From: Bostrychus sinensis
Lineage: Eukaryota > Chordata > Actinopteri > Gobiiformes > Eleotridae
Direction: 5' to 3'
Assembly (NCBI GenBank): GCA_020698575.1
Contig: CM036257.1
Coordinates: 24,009,520 to 24,073,519 of the forward strand
Length of the DNA: 64,000 nt
In this document: positions 14,501 to 24,500 of the stretch, piece by piece
How the letters are laid out: every line of letters starts with the position of its first letter
Position numbering within the stretch: the stretch's first letter is position 1
The notes under the pieces: model-generated
The model's input: only the letters and a program-made list of their open reading frames with translations
Database searches by the model: none
Told to the model about the DNA's origin: nothing
Position numbers and translations under genes: made by a program

Positions 14501-17500
14501 AACAATAATCTGAGTTACATCCTGTTACAAAGCAAACGTCCACTTTAGTCTTGCCATCTGCTTTTAACACGTGTACAAAACTCCAGGAACTGGCGCCTTT
14601 AAGGAGGATACTGTAAGATACTGTAACTTAATGTCATATATAACAGCTTTACTAATCACACAGCCTAGTAAGGGGGCAGAAGCAAGCATTGTAAACTAAC
14701 CAGATGTTTTTTTAACACACAAAAGATTCTAAATGATTAAAAGTATCAGCTCTCATGGTAGTAGTAGTGCTAATAGTAGTGTTGTAGTCAAGACTGTAAT
14801 CAAGACTAAGACCAGTCCAAGTCTAGAGTGAACCGAGACCAAAACAAGGCCAAGACTTTCAGCGGTCAAGGCCGCGACAAGACCGAGACTTTTAAGGATC
14901 GAGACTGAAGTCGAGACCGAGACCAAGGCAAACCAAGACCAGCACGAGACCAAACCCTGTGAACTAATGCTAAATAAAGGGGAAATGGACAGATCATTGT
15001 CTTGGTTCTTCTAATGCAGAAAACAAATCAGTCCAAATTTATAAACAATAGCATTTTCTTCTCATGTTTGATAAATAAGACCGTCTCATCCGAAACTGAG
15101 ACAAGACTGAGTAAAAGTGGATTTGAGACCAAGACCAAGTAAAACTGCTACCAACTGTAAAAAACTGGTCTCAATAGCGAGACCGGTCTGGGCGCTACAA
15201 CACGAGATAATAGTAGCAGTTTAGTAAAACATATAAAAACTGCTTAAGTATAAAGTAAAAATGCTGTATTAGCCCAGCTACACTTTGTTCTTGACGCAGC
15301 TCAGTGTAGTCTTGATGTAAACACTTTAAACGGACATTTTTCCAATGCCGAAAACAAGGCAAACTGTACTCTTTAGAGGTACACTGAGAACATGAAGTCC
15401 ACTAAGTTGTTGTTGTAGTTGAATAAGTATCTCCTTAAATGCCCCATTTGTTTGAGTATATGGGACTCTGTAGTTAACATTTGCTTGTGTTAAGAGCCAG
15501 ACTGTCCCATGTCCCTGGCTCTGTTAACCATTGGTGCTGGGTTTCAAGAGCTACAGTCATCTGATCTCTTCACATTCAGAACATCACTGATACATCACAC
15601 CTGCACTTTTAATTGAATTACAGCTGACGGATTTCAATGCCCTGTACTTAACTTGTACACACATCATACTAGAAGACATTACTACTTCTAATATACTGTA
15701 TGTGTATTGATGATTGCACTTTTTAACATGATAAAACTTTGCCTACCTGGTTCACCATCTTGCGTCACTTCTGCTAGAGGCACGCTGTCGCTGGCCGTTG
15801 AGTACTTGTGCCTCAGGCTGAAGGCGAGCTCCTGGATGTCATCTAAAATCTCTGTTTCCTCATCTATATTCGTATCAGTGTGCTCGTCATCTCTGTATTT
15901 TGATTCACGGCTGTCCAGCATCTTCTCCACTTGATCCAGGATTGCGGTTTCACTTGCTTCAAGGATCCTCTCCAGTGCATTTTCGATCTCTTGTACGCTT
16001 CCTATGTGCGACTGGCGCGTGGATTGCAGCTCCGTGTTTAGGTCGTCAAACATGGCTTCCAGTTTGAACAAATTCTTGAGGCCCAAATGCTTCTGACAAC
16101 GCTCCATTTTCGCCTCGGGCAAGTGGTCTCTCAAAATGGACAATCTCATTATGTCTTCACTATAGACCGGTTCAGGCTCTTGCGTGGACACTGGAGGCAC
16201 TGTTTCGGGTGAATGGACGTCTGAATGTATGTCTGTTGGTGTCTGTTGGATACTTTCACTATCTTCTGGCTCTGGCGTGGAGATTTCAGGCACATTTGGT
16301 GATTCAACAGACTGGGCAGTGTCAACTTGCGATGTGTCCGATTGTGTGAAAGAAAGTGCGTTTTCGTCTTCAAGCAATTCCTCTTTCTCCACTCCCTCCT
16401 CCTCTTTTAAATCCGGCTCAATCTCCTCTATAATGTCTTCCTCATTCACTGGTTCCTCCTTTTTAGATATCCCAGACTGACTTTTATAATCTAAGTCCTG
16501 TTCCTGATCAAGTATTTTCTCCTCTGTAATGCTTTCCTGGTCATTTTTGACATCCAAATCATGCAAGTCTACCTCCTCAATAGGCAGTTCATTTGATTTT
16601 GCATCAGCAATATCCAATCCATGAGTTGTATTTTCATCTAAATTCTCTTCTTGCTGCACTACATCATCACTTTCTTGTGTATTGTCATTTGCATAAGGTA
16701 CATTAGCTTCACTAACTTTGTCCTCATCCTCTTTTATGTCTAACTTTGGATCCTGAGTGATAGCATTTTCTTGAGTTCCCGTCACGTCTTTTAATTTTAT
16801 TGGTTCATCCTTATGGACATTTTCACTTTGTTGCATCTCTTCTACCATATTTCTTGCAGTTTCTGGCCCAACCACCTCTCCCTCATCCTCATTATCAAAT
16901 ATAACCTTTTCAGTGTCGCTACTTGGTTTCGTATCATCTACTTCTTGCGAACTTTCAATAGTCGTTTCCTTCTCATCTTCTGGTTTAGATATCAAACTTG
17001 GCTCCTCTACTGGCTGTGTAAATTTAACATCTAGCGGTTGTTTATCTGCTTTTATCTCCTCAAATGTTTTCGGTGGCGGCGCAATCTCGTCTTCATCATC
17101 ATCTTCCTCCTCATCTGAACTCACATCATTATCATGCGTAGGTATTTCTCCTCCTGTTACCACAGAAAACACAGCATCTCCAAGGGACGACCACATACTT
17201 TCTTCTGTTTTGTCGTCTTGTTTTTCTGATTCTTGTGTCTCTTCAGCTGCAGAATCCATTAACTGCGTGTTATCTTCTATAAACGTCAACAATGGAGGCT
17301 GAATTTGCGGTTCAATTTCATCTTCGTGCGGTTTCAGTTCATCGTCTGCAGGTGTTGTTTTTGGGGTGGTCGTTCCTTCTGTCACAACAGCATCAAATGT
17401 AGTCCCAAAGCTAGTTTTTAGCTCAGGAATTTGTGCATTTTCAGATGGAGATACTTGTGGTTCTGGCTCATAAATGTCTTCGGGCACAGATTCCTGCTCC

Positions 17501-19771
17501 CCTTCTTGTTGCACTGACACCTCTTTGGTTTCATTGACTTCTGCATTTTCAACAATAGGCTCTTGCAATGTTATCTCTCCATTCCCACTGTCTTTAACTG
17601 TAGTGTCAGATGGTGCATGCGTTTCCATAGCAGGTAATTCGGTATCTATTTCAGGCTCATTTGGGGAAGCACTTTCTTCATCTGGGACCATGTTATTGTC
17701 CTCAGAGACTTCCTCCACCGGTGGCGTTGTATGTGTTTGTATAGACTCTGGGATGTGGGCTGATGTAACATTACTTGCATCATCACTGTCCTCCTTTAAA
17801 AATGCTAAAAGATGGTCTATGTCGTAGCTTTGAAATTTATCAAATCCGGTTTCAAAACAGACAAAATCTGTTTCCTGAAATAAAAAACACAGGTAACTCA
17901 CATTTTAGATTTATAATAATGGATAAATAGGCAGGTCTGCTGTTACAGTTAAAATACTACAAATTGCAGTGTCTTAGGTGATTCATGTGTTATTTTTTGA
18001 TATACTGTCTATGCAATTACTTATGGGAGTGGCAAAATTCTCATAACATCAACTTTACAAATAAAATCTGTTATTGTTTTATGAGAAAAAGGTTTATTAG
18101 GTTTCCCTCATGTTATTTCAAAACCTATACATAATCTCTGGAGTGACATAAACATTTTTTTCCTTTAATCCTGTTGCTTTTAAGAAAAACTGCAATGCAT
18201 AACAGCTGTTTGAGTGCAAACATAGTGCCCTGTAGGAGCATTAGCCAAGCATTAGCTACACTTCTCCCTATCTCTACCGTTATCTCTATACATCTTCTGT
18301 ACATGTCTGAAACCATTCATTTTTGTTGTGTGGTTTTTAGCCATCACTATTTCTATCGTTACCTCCAGCATCTTCAATAGAGTAAAATGTGTAAAAGAGC
18401 AAATATACAACTCAGTTACAGTAAGATGTTAAATATTTGTTAATATTAGTGAGAAAATAGGTTGTTTCCATACCTCAGCTGGAACTTCAAATTCTTTCTC
18501 TGTATAAATGTGGTTTATTGCTAGAAGATCTTTTGGAAAATATCCAAAGTTGCTTCCAACCTATAGAGAAAAACATATTATGTTAAAGTAATGCCGTCTA
18601 ACCTGAATGTAAACAATTTGGGAATAACACCGAGCAGAAGATACTCACACTTCCCGCCCACATGTCTGCCCTTCTGCCCGCCAGTTTGTAGTAAACATAA
18701 ATGGTTTCTGATTTCTTAAAAGAAAGAAACCGACAATCTGGTCCGCGAAAATCATCCAATGCTTTGCCACGGACCAACAGCACTGTGAAAACAAAAAAGA
18801 AAACATTTATACTCAACTTTAAGTGAAAGAAATGTCATATAATGAGGTTCATCTTATATGTATTGTTCTGTGGACTTTAAGACAAATAAAAGCCTAACAC
18901 ATTTACTACTGATTATGGAAATATACATCTAATAAGGAAATGTGTAATCTTTATAGCTTAATATCACCACAGCTCTGATACTATTCAAAGCCAATTTGGT
19001 TTGTTATCATTAGTATTAGCATAAATGCGCACTGACTTAAACCACTAAAGTTCTCATGCTGGACTGTTTTTGTTTGCTAAAATCTGGCTATATATGTACA
19101 TATACATACATGGTTTTCCTTGTCAACCTTAGCCAAATTTCAAGGTGTTAATGGGATGCAATGCTAAGCTAGAAATAGAAATGTTTGGCTGCGTCAAAAA
19201 ACAATAGCTCAGAGTATTGTAATTGTCAAAAAAACATGTCAATAACGGTAAACAATAGGGGCTAACTAGCATGACCTCTTAGCTAAGGTGAACTGTTGTT
19301 TGTTTGGGGATAAAAGGTCAGCTCAGTTTATTTGGTCAGGCAGGAGTTAGTGGCTAATTGCGGCTAACGTTAGCTAAGGGCAGGCCGAAATGCCAGGCAG
19401 CCGGCCAGTGCAAACTGCGTCTAAAAATGACCGCAAACTATTAACTCATGCCAATAACACCATGCCGGCATCCCTCTAAGCATCGCACTGATAAACAGCA
19501 TCATTACAACCACAAAGGGTAAAACAGGACGGGAATATCGACCGGCAACAGGTCAGAAGATAAGGGAGTTTATGGCTAGCAGAGGAGGAGATGGGAGGAA
19601 AAGCATCATCCTGAAGGGAAAATCCATTTACAACAAGCTATAAAACTTACTGCTGCAGCTCTCGTCTGCGCATCGCTTCAAGTCAGAAAACCTCTTTTCC
19701 AAGGCCGCTGTTGATATAAAATTAAATAAAAGTAATAAAAATCCGTTTCGGTAGAAGTATTTTGCTGCCAT
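478..19771 (-). CDS. mia3: TANGO1 / MIA SH3 domain ER export factor 3 (3' end beyond window)
   Basis: Receptor at ER exit sites that helps load procollagen and other bulky cargo into COPII carriers (family knowledge). Coding exons, 5' to 3': 19771-19651, 18782-18649, 18560-18474, 17874-15747, 13346-13017, 11111-10981, 6958-6827, 6619-6598, 6507-6419, 6334-6257, 5790-5680, 5607-5536, 5455-5351, 5275-5153, 5066-4979, 4904-4852, 4671-4581, 4488-4350, 2111-1949, 1867-1832, 1751-1684, 1256-1171, 970-857, 540-478. All have GT-AG ends and compatible phases, giving about 1521 codons. Residues 1-23 are a signal peptide, 30-110 the SH3-like domain (LLVRGKALDDFRGPDCRFLS), 115-690 an acidic lumenal stretch, 690-800 a helical lumenal block, 999-1016 the membrane span (VVVTALVGILTFTLFFW), then two coiled coils and the start of the proline-rich tail (YGPSPVSGG). 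That tail motif and WRTVL after the span fit MIA3 better than MIA2/cTAGE5. Final proline-rich exons are missing at the left edge. Exact exon ends are inferred. Confidence 0.95.
1380..1610. repeat. Dispersed fish repeat, copy 1
   Basis: The core ACTCCAGGTATGTTTTCAAT with ACATTATAA resembles, on one strand or the other, sequence at 44340-44490, 45500-45770, 47270-47480 and 53820-53960. It lies in a mia3 intron. The class is unknown to me. Confidence 0.45.
2531..3954. mobile_element. hAT-like non-autonomous element, split by a nested insertion
   Basis: The left end AGCACTGTTTCTCAACC and right end GGATCAC have the CAGTG-NTTCTCAAC character of fish hAT ends. Near-identical 8-bp flanks, TGCTCTAA (2523-2530) and TGCTCTTA (3955-3962), look like its target duplication. 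Without the 947-bp insert it is about 470 bp. It lies in the mia3 intron between exons 18 and 19. Confidence 0.55.
2766..3712. mobile_element. TTAA-flanked DNA element nested inside the hAT copy
   Basis: The ends are GGGTGCTCCGATCGATCGG and, inverted, GGGTGCTCCGGTC, directly flanked by TTAA on both sides (2762-2765 and 3713-3716). TTAA duplication is the piggyBac signature, but the family is not certain. The subterminal DNA is rich in GATCGGC motifs. The interior (2960-3420) is CpG-rich and holds a short ATG reading MAANGKRK then stop, perhaps the remnant 5' end of a transposase gene. Confidence 0.55.
8235..8590. repeat. Dispersed repeat 'ATGCAATTTAAGACCTTTTT', copy in mia3 intron 6
   Basis: About 350 bp aligns by eye with 13840-14265: shared GACTTTTTAATGCCACTT, TCTAATACAGAT, and AATAAATATATTTTGTTATT. 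Related ends (TTTCTGCGGGGTCTTAAAAA) appear near 31377. Confidence 0.6.
8969..9046 (-). CDS. mia3: Alternative first coding exon of mia3 (short TANGO1S-type isoform)
   Basis: Seen: an ATG in good context (GGCATGG) opens 26 codons, MDSDTLSRPVLEQDHGYMFF onward, ending at a strong donor (CAT then gtaagta) in phase 0. The next exon (6958-6827) also starts in phase 0, so the splice gives LKVLQH followed by MISLLPDEW, just ahead of the membrane span. Known: MIA3 has a short isoform that lacks the SH3 and lumenal part and starts from an internal promoter. As I recall, the human form also opens with MDS and has a short hydrophobic stretch before the LPDD motif. Inferred: this exon starts that isoform. 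An upstream in-frame Met at 9166 exists, but the downstream Met matches the human start better. Confidence 0.72.
9047..9600 (-). promoter_or_regulatory. Probable internal promoter of the short mia3 isoform
   Basis: This sequence lies just upstream of the alternative first exon, inside the large intron between exons 6 and 7. It is richer in CpG than the AT-rich introns around it, for example GGCGCTGCG near 9534 and GGCGCGTTTGGG near 9568. No TATA box is placed with confidence. It looks like a CpG-type promoter plus 5' UTR, but the transcription start cannot be fixed from sequence alone. Confidence 0.45.
9615..10235. mobile_element. MITE with GGCTTGAC / ACTAGCCA ends
   Basis: The left end reads GGCTTGACC...ATTACTAGCCAC. 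The right end, inverted, reads GGGCTTGACATTAACACTAG. A third copy of the end (TAATGTCAAGCCCC) at about 9978 suggests a composite or duplicated element. It sits just upstream of the internal mia3 promoter. Confidence 0.45.
10414..10737. mobile_element. 'TAGGGCTGC' MITE, right end decayed
   Basis: It begins TAGGGCTGCTCAATTATGG, a frequent hAT-type MITE end in fish, and closes in ATTTGATTAATTGCAAATG with the terminal repeat lost. A short piece of RTE-like LINE sequence follows at 10738-10800, the same as at 22230-22300. Confidence 0.45.
11405..11585. repeat. AAAT and AATC microsatellites
   Basis: (AAAT)n runs from about 11405 to 11437, and (AATC)n from about 11537 to 11580, with MITE-like sequence in between. 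Both lie in the mia3 intron between exons 5 and 6. Confidence 0.75.
11965..12095. repeat. LINE-tail repeat 'TTTATATAGCGCTTTTCTA'
   Basis: A well-known fish 3'-tail sequence with ACTCAAAGCGCTTTACA and CACTCACATTCATACAC. A shorter copy is at 50065-50195. It is non-coding. Confidence 0.55.
12735..12898 (-). mobile_element. tRNA-derived SINE
   Basis: On the minus strand there is an RNA polymerase III A box (TGTAGCTCAGTTGAGA) and, about 75 bases on, a B-box-like GGGCTCAAGTCC, followed by a SINE-like body (TTCCTGTCACTGTC). The arms do not make a proper cloverleaf, so this is a SINE and not a tRNA gene. Confidence 0.55.
13840..14265. repeat. Second copy of the 'TTTTTAATGCCACTT' dispersed repeat
   Basis: Same orientation and order of motifs as the copy at 8235-8590. 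It lies in the mia3 intron between exons 4 and 5 and is unrelated to coding sequence. Confidence 0.6.
14779..15206. mobile_element. 'GTGTTGTAGTC...GCTACAACAC' MITE
   Basis: The ends GTGTTGTAG and CTACAACAC are inverted, and the body is built of degenerate AAGACCGAGACC motifs. TAATAGTA occurs on both sides (14771-14778 and 15207-15214) and could be the target duplication, though TAGTA microsatellite context makes chance possible. Related scraps lie at 32310 and 33858. Confidence 0.5.
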
Positions 19772-19900
19772 GCTGGCACTTGTGTGTGTGTGTGTTGTGT
19801 TGATTGGGCTACACTAGTGAGGAACAGGGAGGGAGACACGTCAGCACCGTCAGCACAGGGCGTATTCACGAAACTTTCGGCGTAGGAGCTGTTTACGTAA
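19772..19900 (-). promoter_or_regulatory. mia3 5' UTR and proximal promoter
   Basis: Immediately upstream of the mia3 start codon, on the minus strand, is a short CA run, an inverted CCAAT box (ATTGG at 19803-19807) and an ACGTCA core at 19838-19843 that resembles a CRE/bZIP site. bZIP factors of the CREB3 family drive several secretory-pathway genes, so control by one is plausible but not shown. No transcription start is visible. Confidence 0.4.
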
Positions 19901-20639
19901 AAACAAAATTCTCATCAGGAAAATATGATAAGATCAGAGCGATAACATCCTAAGAATTTATTAAGAAACATGTTGTATTCATTATTAATACTTAAACAAT
20001 ATAAAGTGATTGTTTTCCACATACATGTCTTTAAAAAAATAAAAATTTGAGGTGAATGTAAAATACACCTAAATGTATCCCTTTGTTTATATGTGAGTAT
20101 ACCGGGACGCTTGACTTCAATAGCCAGAGTGAATCTAGATTTGACTTTTACTGATAAGCGTTTAAAGATAAAGCATTTAAATAATCCCGGCATGAGACCA
20201 AGGCCCGTATTCACAGCAGTACACAACATATTTTATATATATTTAAACAATTTTTGGCTTATACTTAAATAGTTAAATGCATAAATACATGAACTTAATT
20301 GACTTTGATTTAATTTTGTGAAAAGCACATAAAAGCAACAAAAATTTAAAACCTGCTGGGTTCTATTATAAAACAATATTTTTGAATATTTAAAAACTGG
20401 GTTTATTTAAATACAATAATAAAAACATTTTAAATTATGTGGTGCTTTCAAAATTGTTACATGGATGTAGGTCTTCATGGAAGTATGAAAAATATTTATT
20501 TTTCTATATTTTTTTATGAATTTATGTTTATACTTAGCCACAAGAGCTAAATTCTGTGGATATCTAAAATTTAATAAAGGTTGGACTAATATTCGCAAAA
20601 GCCAGGATTTGGCCCCGGGCCCCCTCTTATTCTGAAATT
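19901..20639. other. AT-rich spacer between mia3 and taf1a
   Basis: No gene seen. Two CGTATTCAC motifs in the same orientation (about 19861 and 20205) resemble ends of a fish dispersed repeat, but no matching inverted ends were found, so no element is called. Confidence 0.4.
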
Positions 20640-20960
20640 CTATGTTAGACTCGTTCCGTTTCCGTTTGTTTTAACCAATGACGTTGCTTTGCGCCTTTCA
20701 CTTCCTTATTGAAGAAAACATGTGTGCAAGACAAATACTCGCTATTATATCTAAGATATAAATTATTGTATACGTAAGCTGGATTTTGTTTCAAAGCCGG
20801 TCGTATACGATACATGCTAAGGCGTTTTCTTTCTACTTTTAGCGGAGGTTTTGAATATCGTACTAAAGTAGCCACAGAACCTTGAGCTAATGGTTGAGAA
20901 GGTAAACACTGAGGAGGAACAGACAAAAAGCAGTAAATTCGCAACAAAAAGGCAAGTTCA
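20640..20960 (+). promoter_or_regulatory. Probable taf1a promoter and 5' non-coding exon
   Basis: A cluster near 20670-20712 combines a CCAAT box, an overlapping TGACGTT half-CRE and an ETS-type CACTTCC, a common housekeeping arrangement. Downstream, GAGAAG followed by gtaaac at 20902 could be the donor of a 5' UTR exon that splices to the acceptor at 21531-21532, giving a leader with one very short upstream ORF. A GC-type donor near 20951 is an alternative. Inferred only. Confidence 0.4.
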
Positions 20961-21063
20961 CAGTTTTTTTCATTATTATTTATACTTAATATCGAGTAGC
21001 ACTAGTAGCGTTGAAATAAATCATCTGTTTATTTGCTAGTTTCTCTGTTTAAAAAGATAAAAC

Positions 21064-21478
21064 TAGGGATGCACTGTATGACGTAAAAACATACGATATG
21101 CGATAACTAACGTTACTGTATGTTGAATATTTCCCCAACAGTGTGATTGGCAATATTTAAATATATTGTACTATTTTTGACAGAGTATGTTCAGTTAAAT
21201 TCAAAGCAGAAATATAAGTCCCTTTGTAAAAACTGTGTCACAGTCAAAACTTCACAAAGACTAAAGCAGGACTAAAACAAGGCTAAATGAGGACTTGATT
21301 AAATCTGGATTTTTTTCATACTTTTATTTGTTGGTCAACACATTTTTATTCAAGGCTCTGTTAGAAAAATGACCTTGGCAGTGTAAAGCTCTGTCAGATG
21401 GAGGACCATAACATTATTGCGATACAGGTTTGCGGATATCGCAATAACGATAAGTCTGTGAGATACTGTGCAGCCCTA
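21064..21478. mobile_element. 415-bp hAT-type MITE upstream of taf1a
   Basis: The inverted ends are TAGGGATGCACTGTAT and TAGGGCTGCACAGTAT. The 8-bp flanks GATAAAAC (21056-21063) and GTTAAAAC (21479-21486) differ at one base. It carries a short stretch of the 'GACTAAA-CAGGACTAAA' repeat (21257-21300). It ends 54 bases before the acceptor that precedes the taf1a start exon. Confidence 0.7.
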
Positions 21479-21576
21479 GTTAAAACACTGTATTATTAAC
21501 TTCTGTCTTACCATATACAACTGTTCTTTTAGGTAACCCATTAGACATCCATTTTATATCACAGTTTTTTTTTACT

Positions 21577-24500
21577 ATGGATGACTTGGAGAATGAGTTT
21601 GGACTCGCACAAGAACCAGAAAGTGACGATGAGTCCACCACATCAAAGAAGAAAGTGAAGCTGCCCCTTGCTGATATTCCTATGCCCAAGAGTAAGTGGT
21701 ACACTGCGTTTTACAGCTATGTGTCCTAAGATGTACTGATCACTGTACATTTTATCTCATGTATGTACACAATATTTGGCATAGAAATCCATGTTAAGAT
21801 CATATTTAATTTTGTGCTGACTGTTTTCATAGAGACAAAGTATGAAAGTGGGTTTCACGAGAGCACAAGGCTGTGTCTGGAGCGGATCAGAGAGGCCATG
21901 CTGCATCACAGATGGGAGGAGGCTGCAGAGTATTTTGCCTGTTACCCCCAAATATTAGAGGACACATCGCACAATCAAAAAGTGCAGGAAAAAGAGGTCA
22001 GTCCATTTTTCCTTTCTTTTGTGAGCTGTTATTGTCTCACAGTTGTTTACAGTATACCCCATCTGCCTCTGCCTATTCTCTGCATCCTCTTCTCTTACTT
22101 CAACTAACTTCATTTTTTTCACTACATCTATAAATCTCTTCTTTGGTCTTCCTCTAGGCCTCCTACCTGGCATCTCTCACATTTGCATCTTTCTGTTCTC
22201 CATCTCTCACATTTGCATCTTTCTGTTCTCCATTTCTCCATGTCCAAACCATCTCAGTCTGGCCCCTCTGACGTTATCTCCAAAACATCTAGCATGAGCT
22301 GTTCCTCCGATGTACCTATAAAGTAAAGAAAGAAAGAAAAAAATATCTTCAGCTCTTCTACCTCCAGCTTGGCCTCCTGTCTTTTCCTTCAACCCACTCT
22401 CTAAACTGTACAACATTACTGATCTCAGCACGGCCTTACACACTTTTCCTTTAATTCTTGCTTATACTGTTTTATAATTTTGTGGTTTGTGCTATTTTAG
22501 ACCATTCTTCTGCCCCATTCATTTCTAATGGGACTACATTTTAGTATTCTGTGCCATTCTGCCTTTTTTGCAGCTCTTAAGCCAATTTTTTTATGATTCA
22601 TACTTAAAAACATCTGAATTCTGGGACTGCTAGTGCTTTTGGTAATGCTGCCTTTGTTGTAATTTCTGCTATTTATGTTCATCTATTGTGACCCAAATTA
22701 TGTTTTTTTGCCGCATTCAACCTTTTTTGTGCTTGTACTTCTGCCATGACTTTTAGCAGTATTTCTACCAGAAATACGACTTCTAATTTTTGGTTTCTTC
22801 TGCGAGTTTTCCTTTGTAGCTCTTTTCATCTAATACTGTAGCCTATTTTCAGGTCATGCAACCACACGCAATGGTTTCAACATTCGCAAAATTTCTAGTT
22901 ATTATTATTTTTCTGTTCCTATAGCTTATTTGGAGAATGGGTATCGAAATTCTCCGCCATCACCCAAACTCAAAACTGGAGGATTACAACAATGTTTATG
23001 AACGGATTAAACACTCGGGAATAAAACAGTACTTAAAGGTAAGTTGGCTACAGTCAGTTTCTTTAGCACAAAAAAACATAACTAATTCTAACTGAGTCTT
23101 TGTAATTGTAGGTGTGCCTGGAGCAATCCTTTCACCTGCTCCTAAACGGTCACATTGAAGAGGCTAAAATGGCACTGTCTGTGGCTCAAAGTTGGAGACA
23201 TGGAAAGGAGTCGACAGCGCAATACGATACCACTAAACTGATTCAGGCCTATAGGGGTCTTTTAGATTATCTGATCTGGTGTGAGAAGAAGGCAGAGAGC
23301 TCCAGCAGAGGTAAGGCAATACACCGGCATAACAGTGATCAAGGACATTTCTAATCTGAGGTTTCTGCACTTTTTATTTGGCTTCTGAGGTGCCATTTCT
23401 ATGGCTATATTTTGTTGTTTATAGAAATTAATTTGTAAAAGCCATAAAGAGTGTAAGGAAACAAACTTTGGAGCACTTTTTACTCATTTAGATTTTAAGG
23501 TGTCTAAATGACTAAAACTTACTTTTTAACCTCAGTGGCAAGTAATTGGTGGTAGTAGTAGCAGATGTAGTGGAAGTGGTAGTAGTAGTTTCACCAGTTC
23601 CAGTTGTGAAGCTGCAGGCTGTTATGTGATGTCACAGCGCCCCCTGCAGGACATTATAAGCCATTACAGATGCTTTGTTCTTGGCCAGGGATCTGCAGGC
23701 CAACTGTACCCGTTTTGTAAAACTAATGTATTGAAATTATCATTTTTGGGCTTCTTTTTTTTTAGATTTTTCAGACACTGATGAAAATCAAGCCATGCAC
23801 AATTACTTCAAACAGGCGGCTGTGATTTTAAAGGAGGTTTTTAAAAACCCCGGAGTCTGGGACCCCTTCATACTGAGCTATGTAGAGGTAAGATTTACAA
23901 ACAAAGGTTTACTGGTAAGAAATCCCACATGACAATTGCCACTGGATACAATATAACACTTACTGTAAACTTGTATATGATAAACAATATACTGTGTGTC
24001 TTTTAAACAGCTTGTTGGTTGTCTGTGGCACTGGTGTACAATTGTGTTAGTGTGATGGTGTGTTTGATGGTGGTCAGAGAGGCCATTGTTAGGTCTGACT
24101 GCCACGTCTTCGTCAGTCAGCCCCAGTGCAGCTGTGGCTATAGAGGTAGCTCACCACCACCAGTGTGTGACGGTGGAGCCAATGAATAATGGACTAAGTG
24201 CTTTAAGTGTCTAGAGAAGCACTATAGAAATCCTATTATTTTTTATTAAATATAAAGTATATGAACCTTCACAGATGTTGGAGTTTTATGAGGACCATGA
24301 GGAGGCTCTGAGGGTCCTGAATGACTACGCCTATGACAGTGCTTTCCCTCCCAATCCCAATGCACATGTCTATCTCTACCAATATCTAAAGAGGCACAAC
24401 ACTTCAGCAAAGAAACAGATTAAAGTGCTAAAGGTATTACTGCATTAACTGATTTCTAAAAAAAATAGTTGAAGTAATTGAAATACTTGAATATAGTGAC

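Noticed and set aside
16184..17827. Ser-rich plus-strand frames opposite mia3 exon 4
   Set aside because: They are antisense shadows of the Glu/Asp-rich exon (GAA/GAT read backwards gives Ser/Phe codons). No promoter or splice logic supports them.
15688..17901. A single 737-codon frame read as a stand-alone gene
   Set aside because: It is exon 4 of mia3 (17874-15747) plus intron read-through at both ends. Splice sites and phases join it to the SH3 exons and to downstream exons.
478..19771. Assignment to mia2 / cTAGE5
   Set aside because: The tail motif YGPSPVSGGAPSPP, the WRTVL after the span, the long acidic lumenal exon and the taf1a neighbour all point to mia3.
23311..23354. taf1a reading on past 23310 to a stop
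   Set aside because: A consensus donor at 23311 ends the exon, and the next exon continues the conserved protein.
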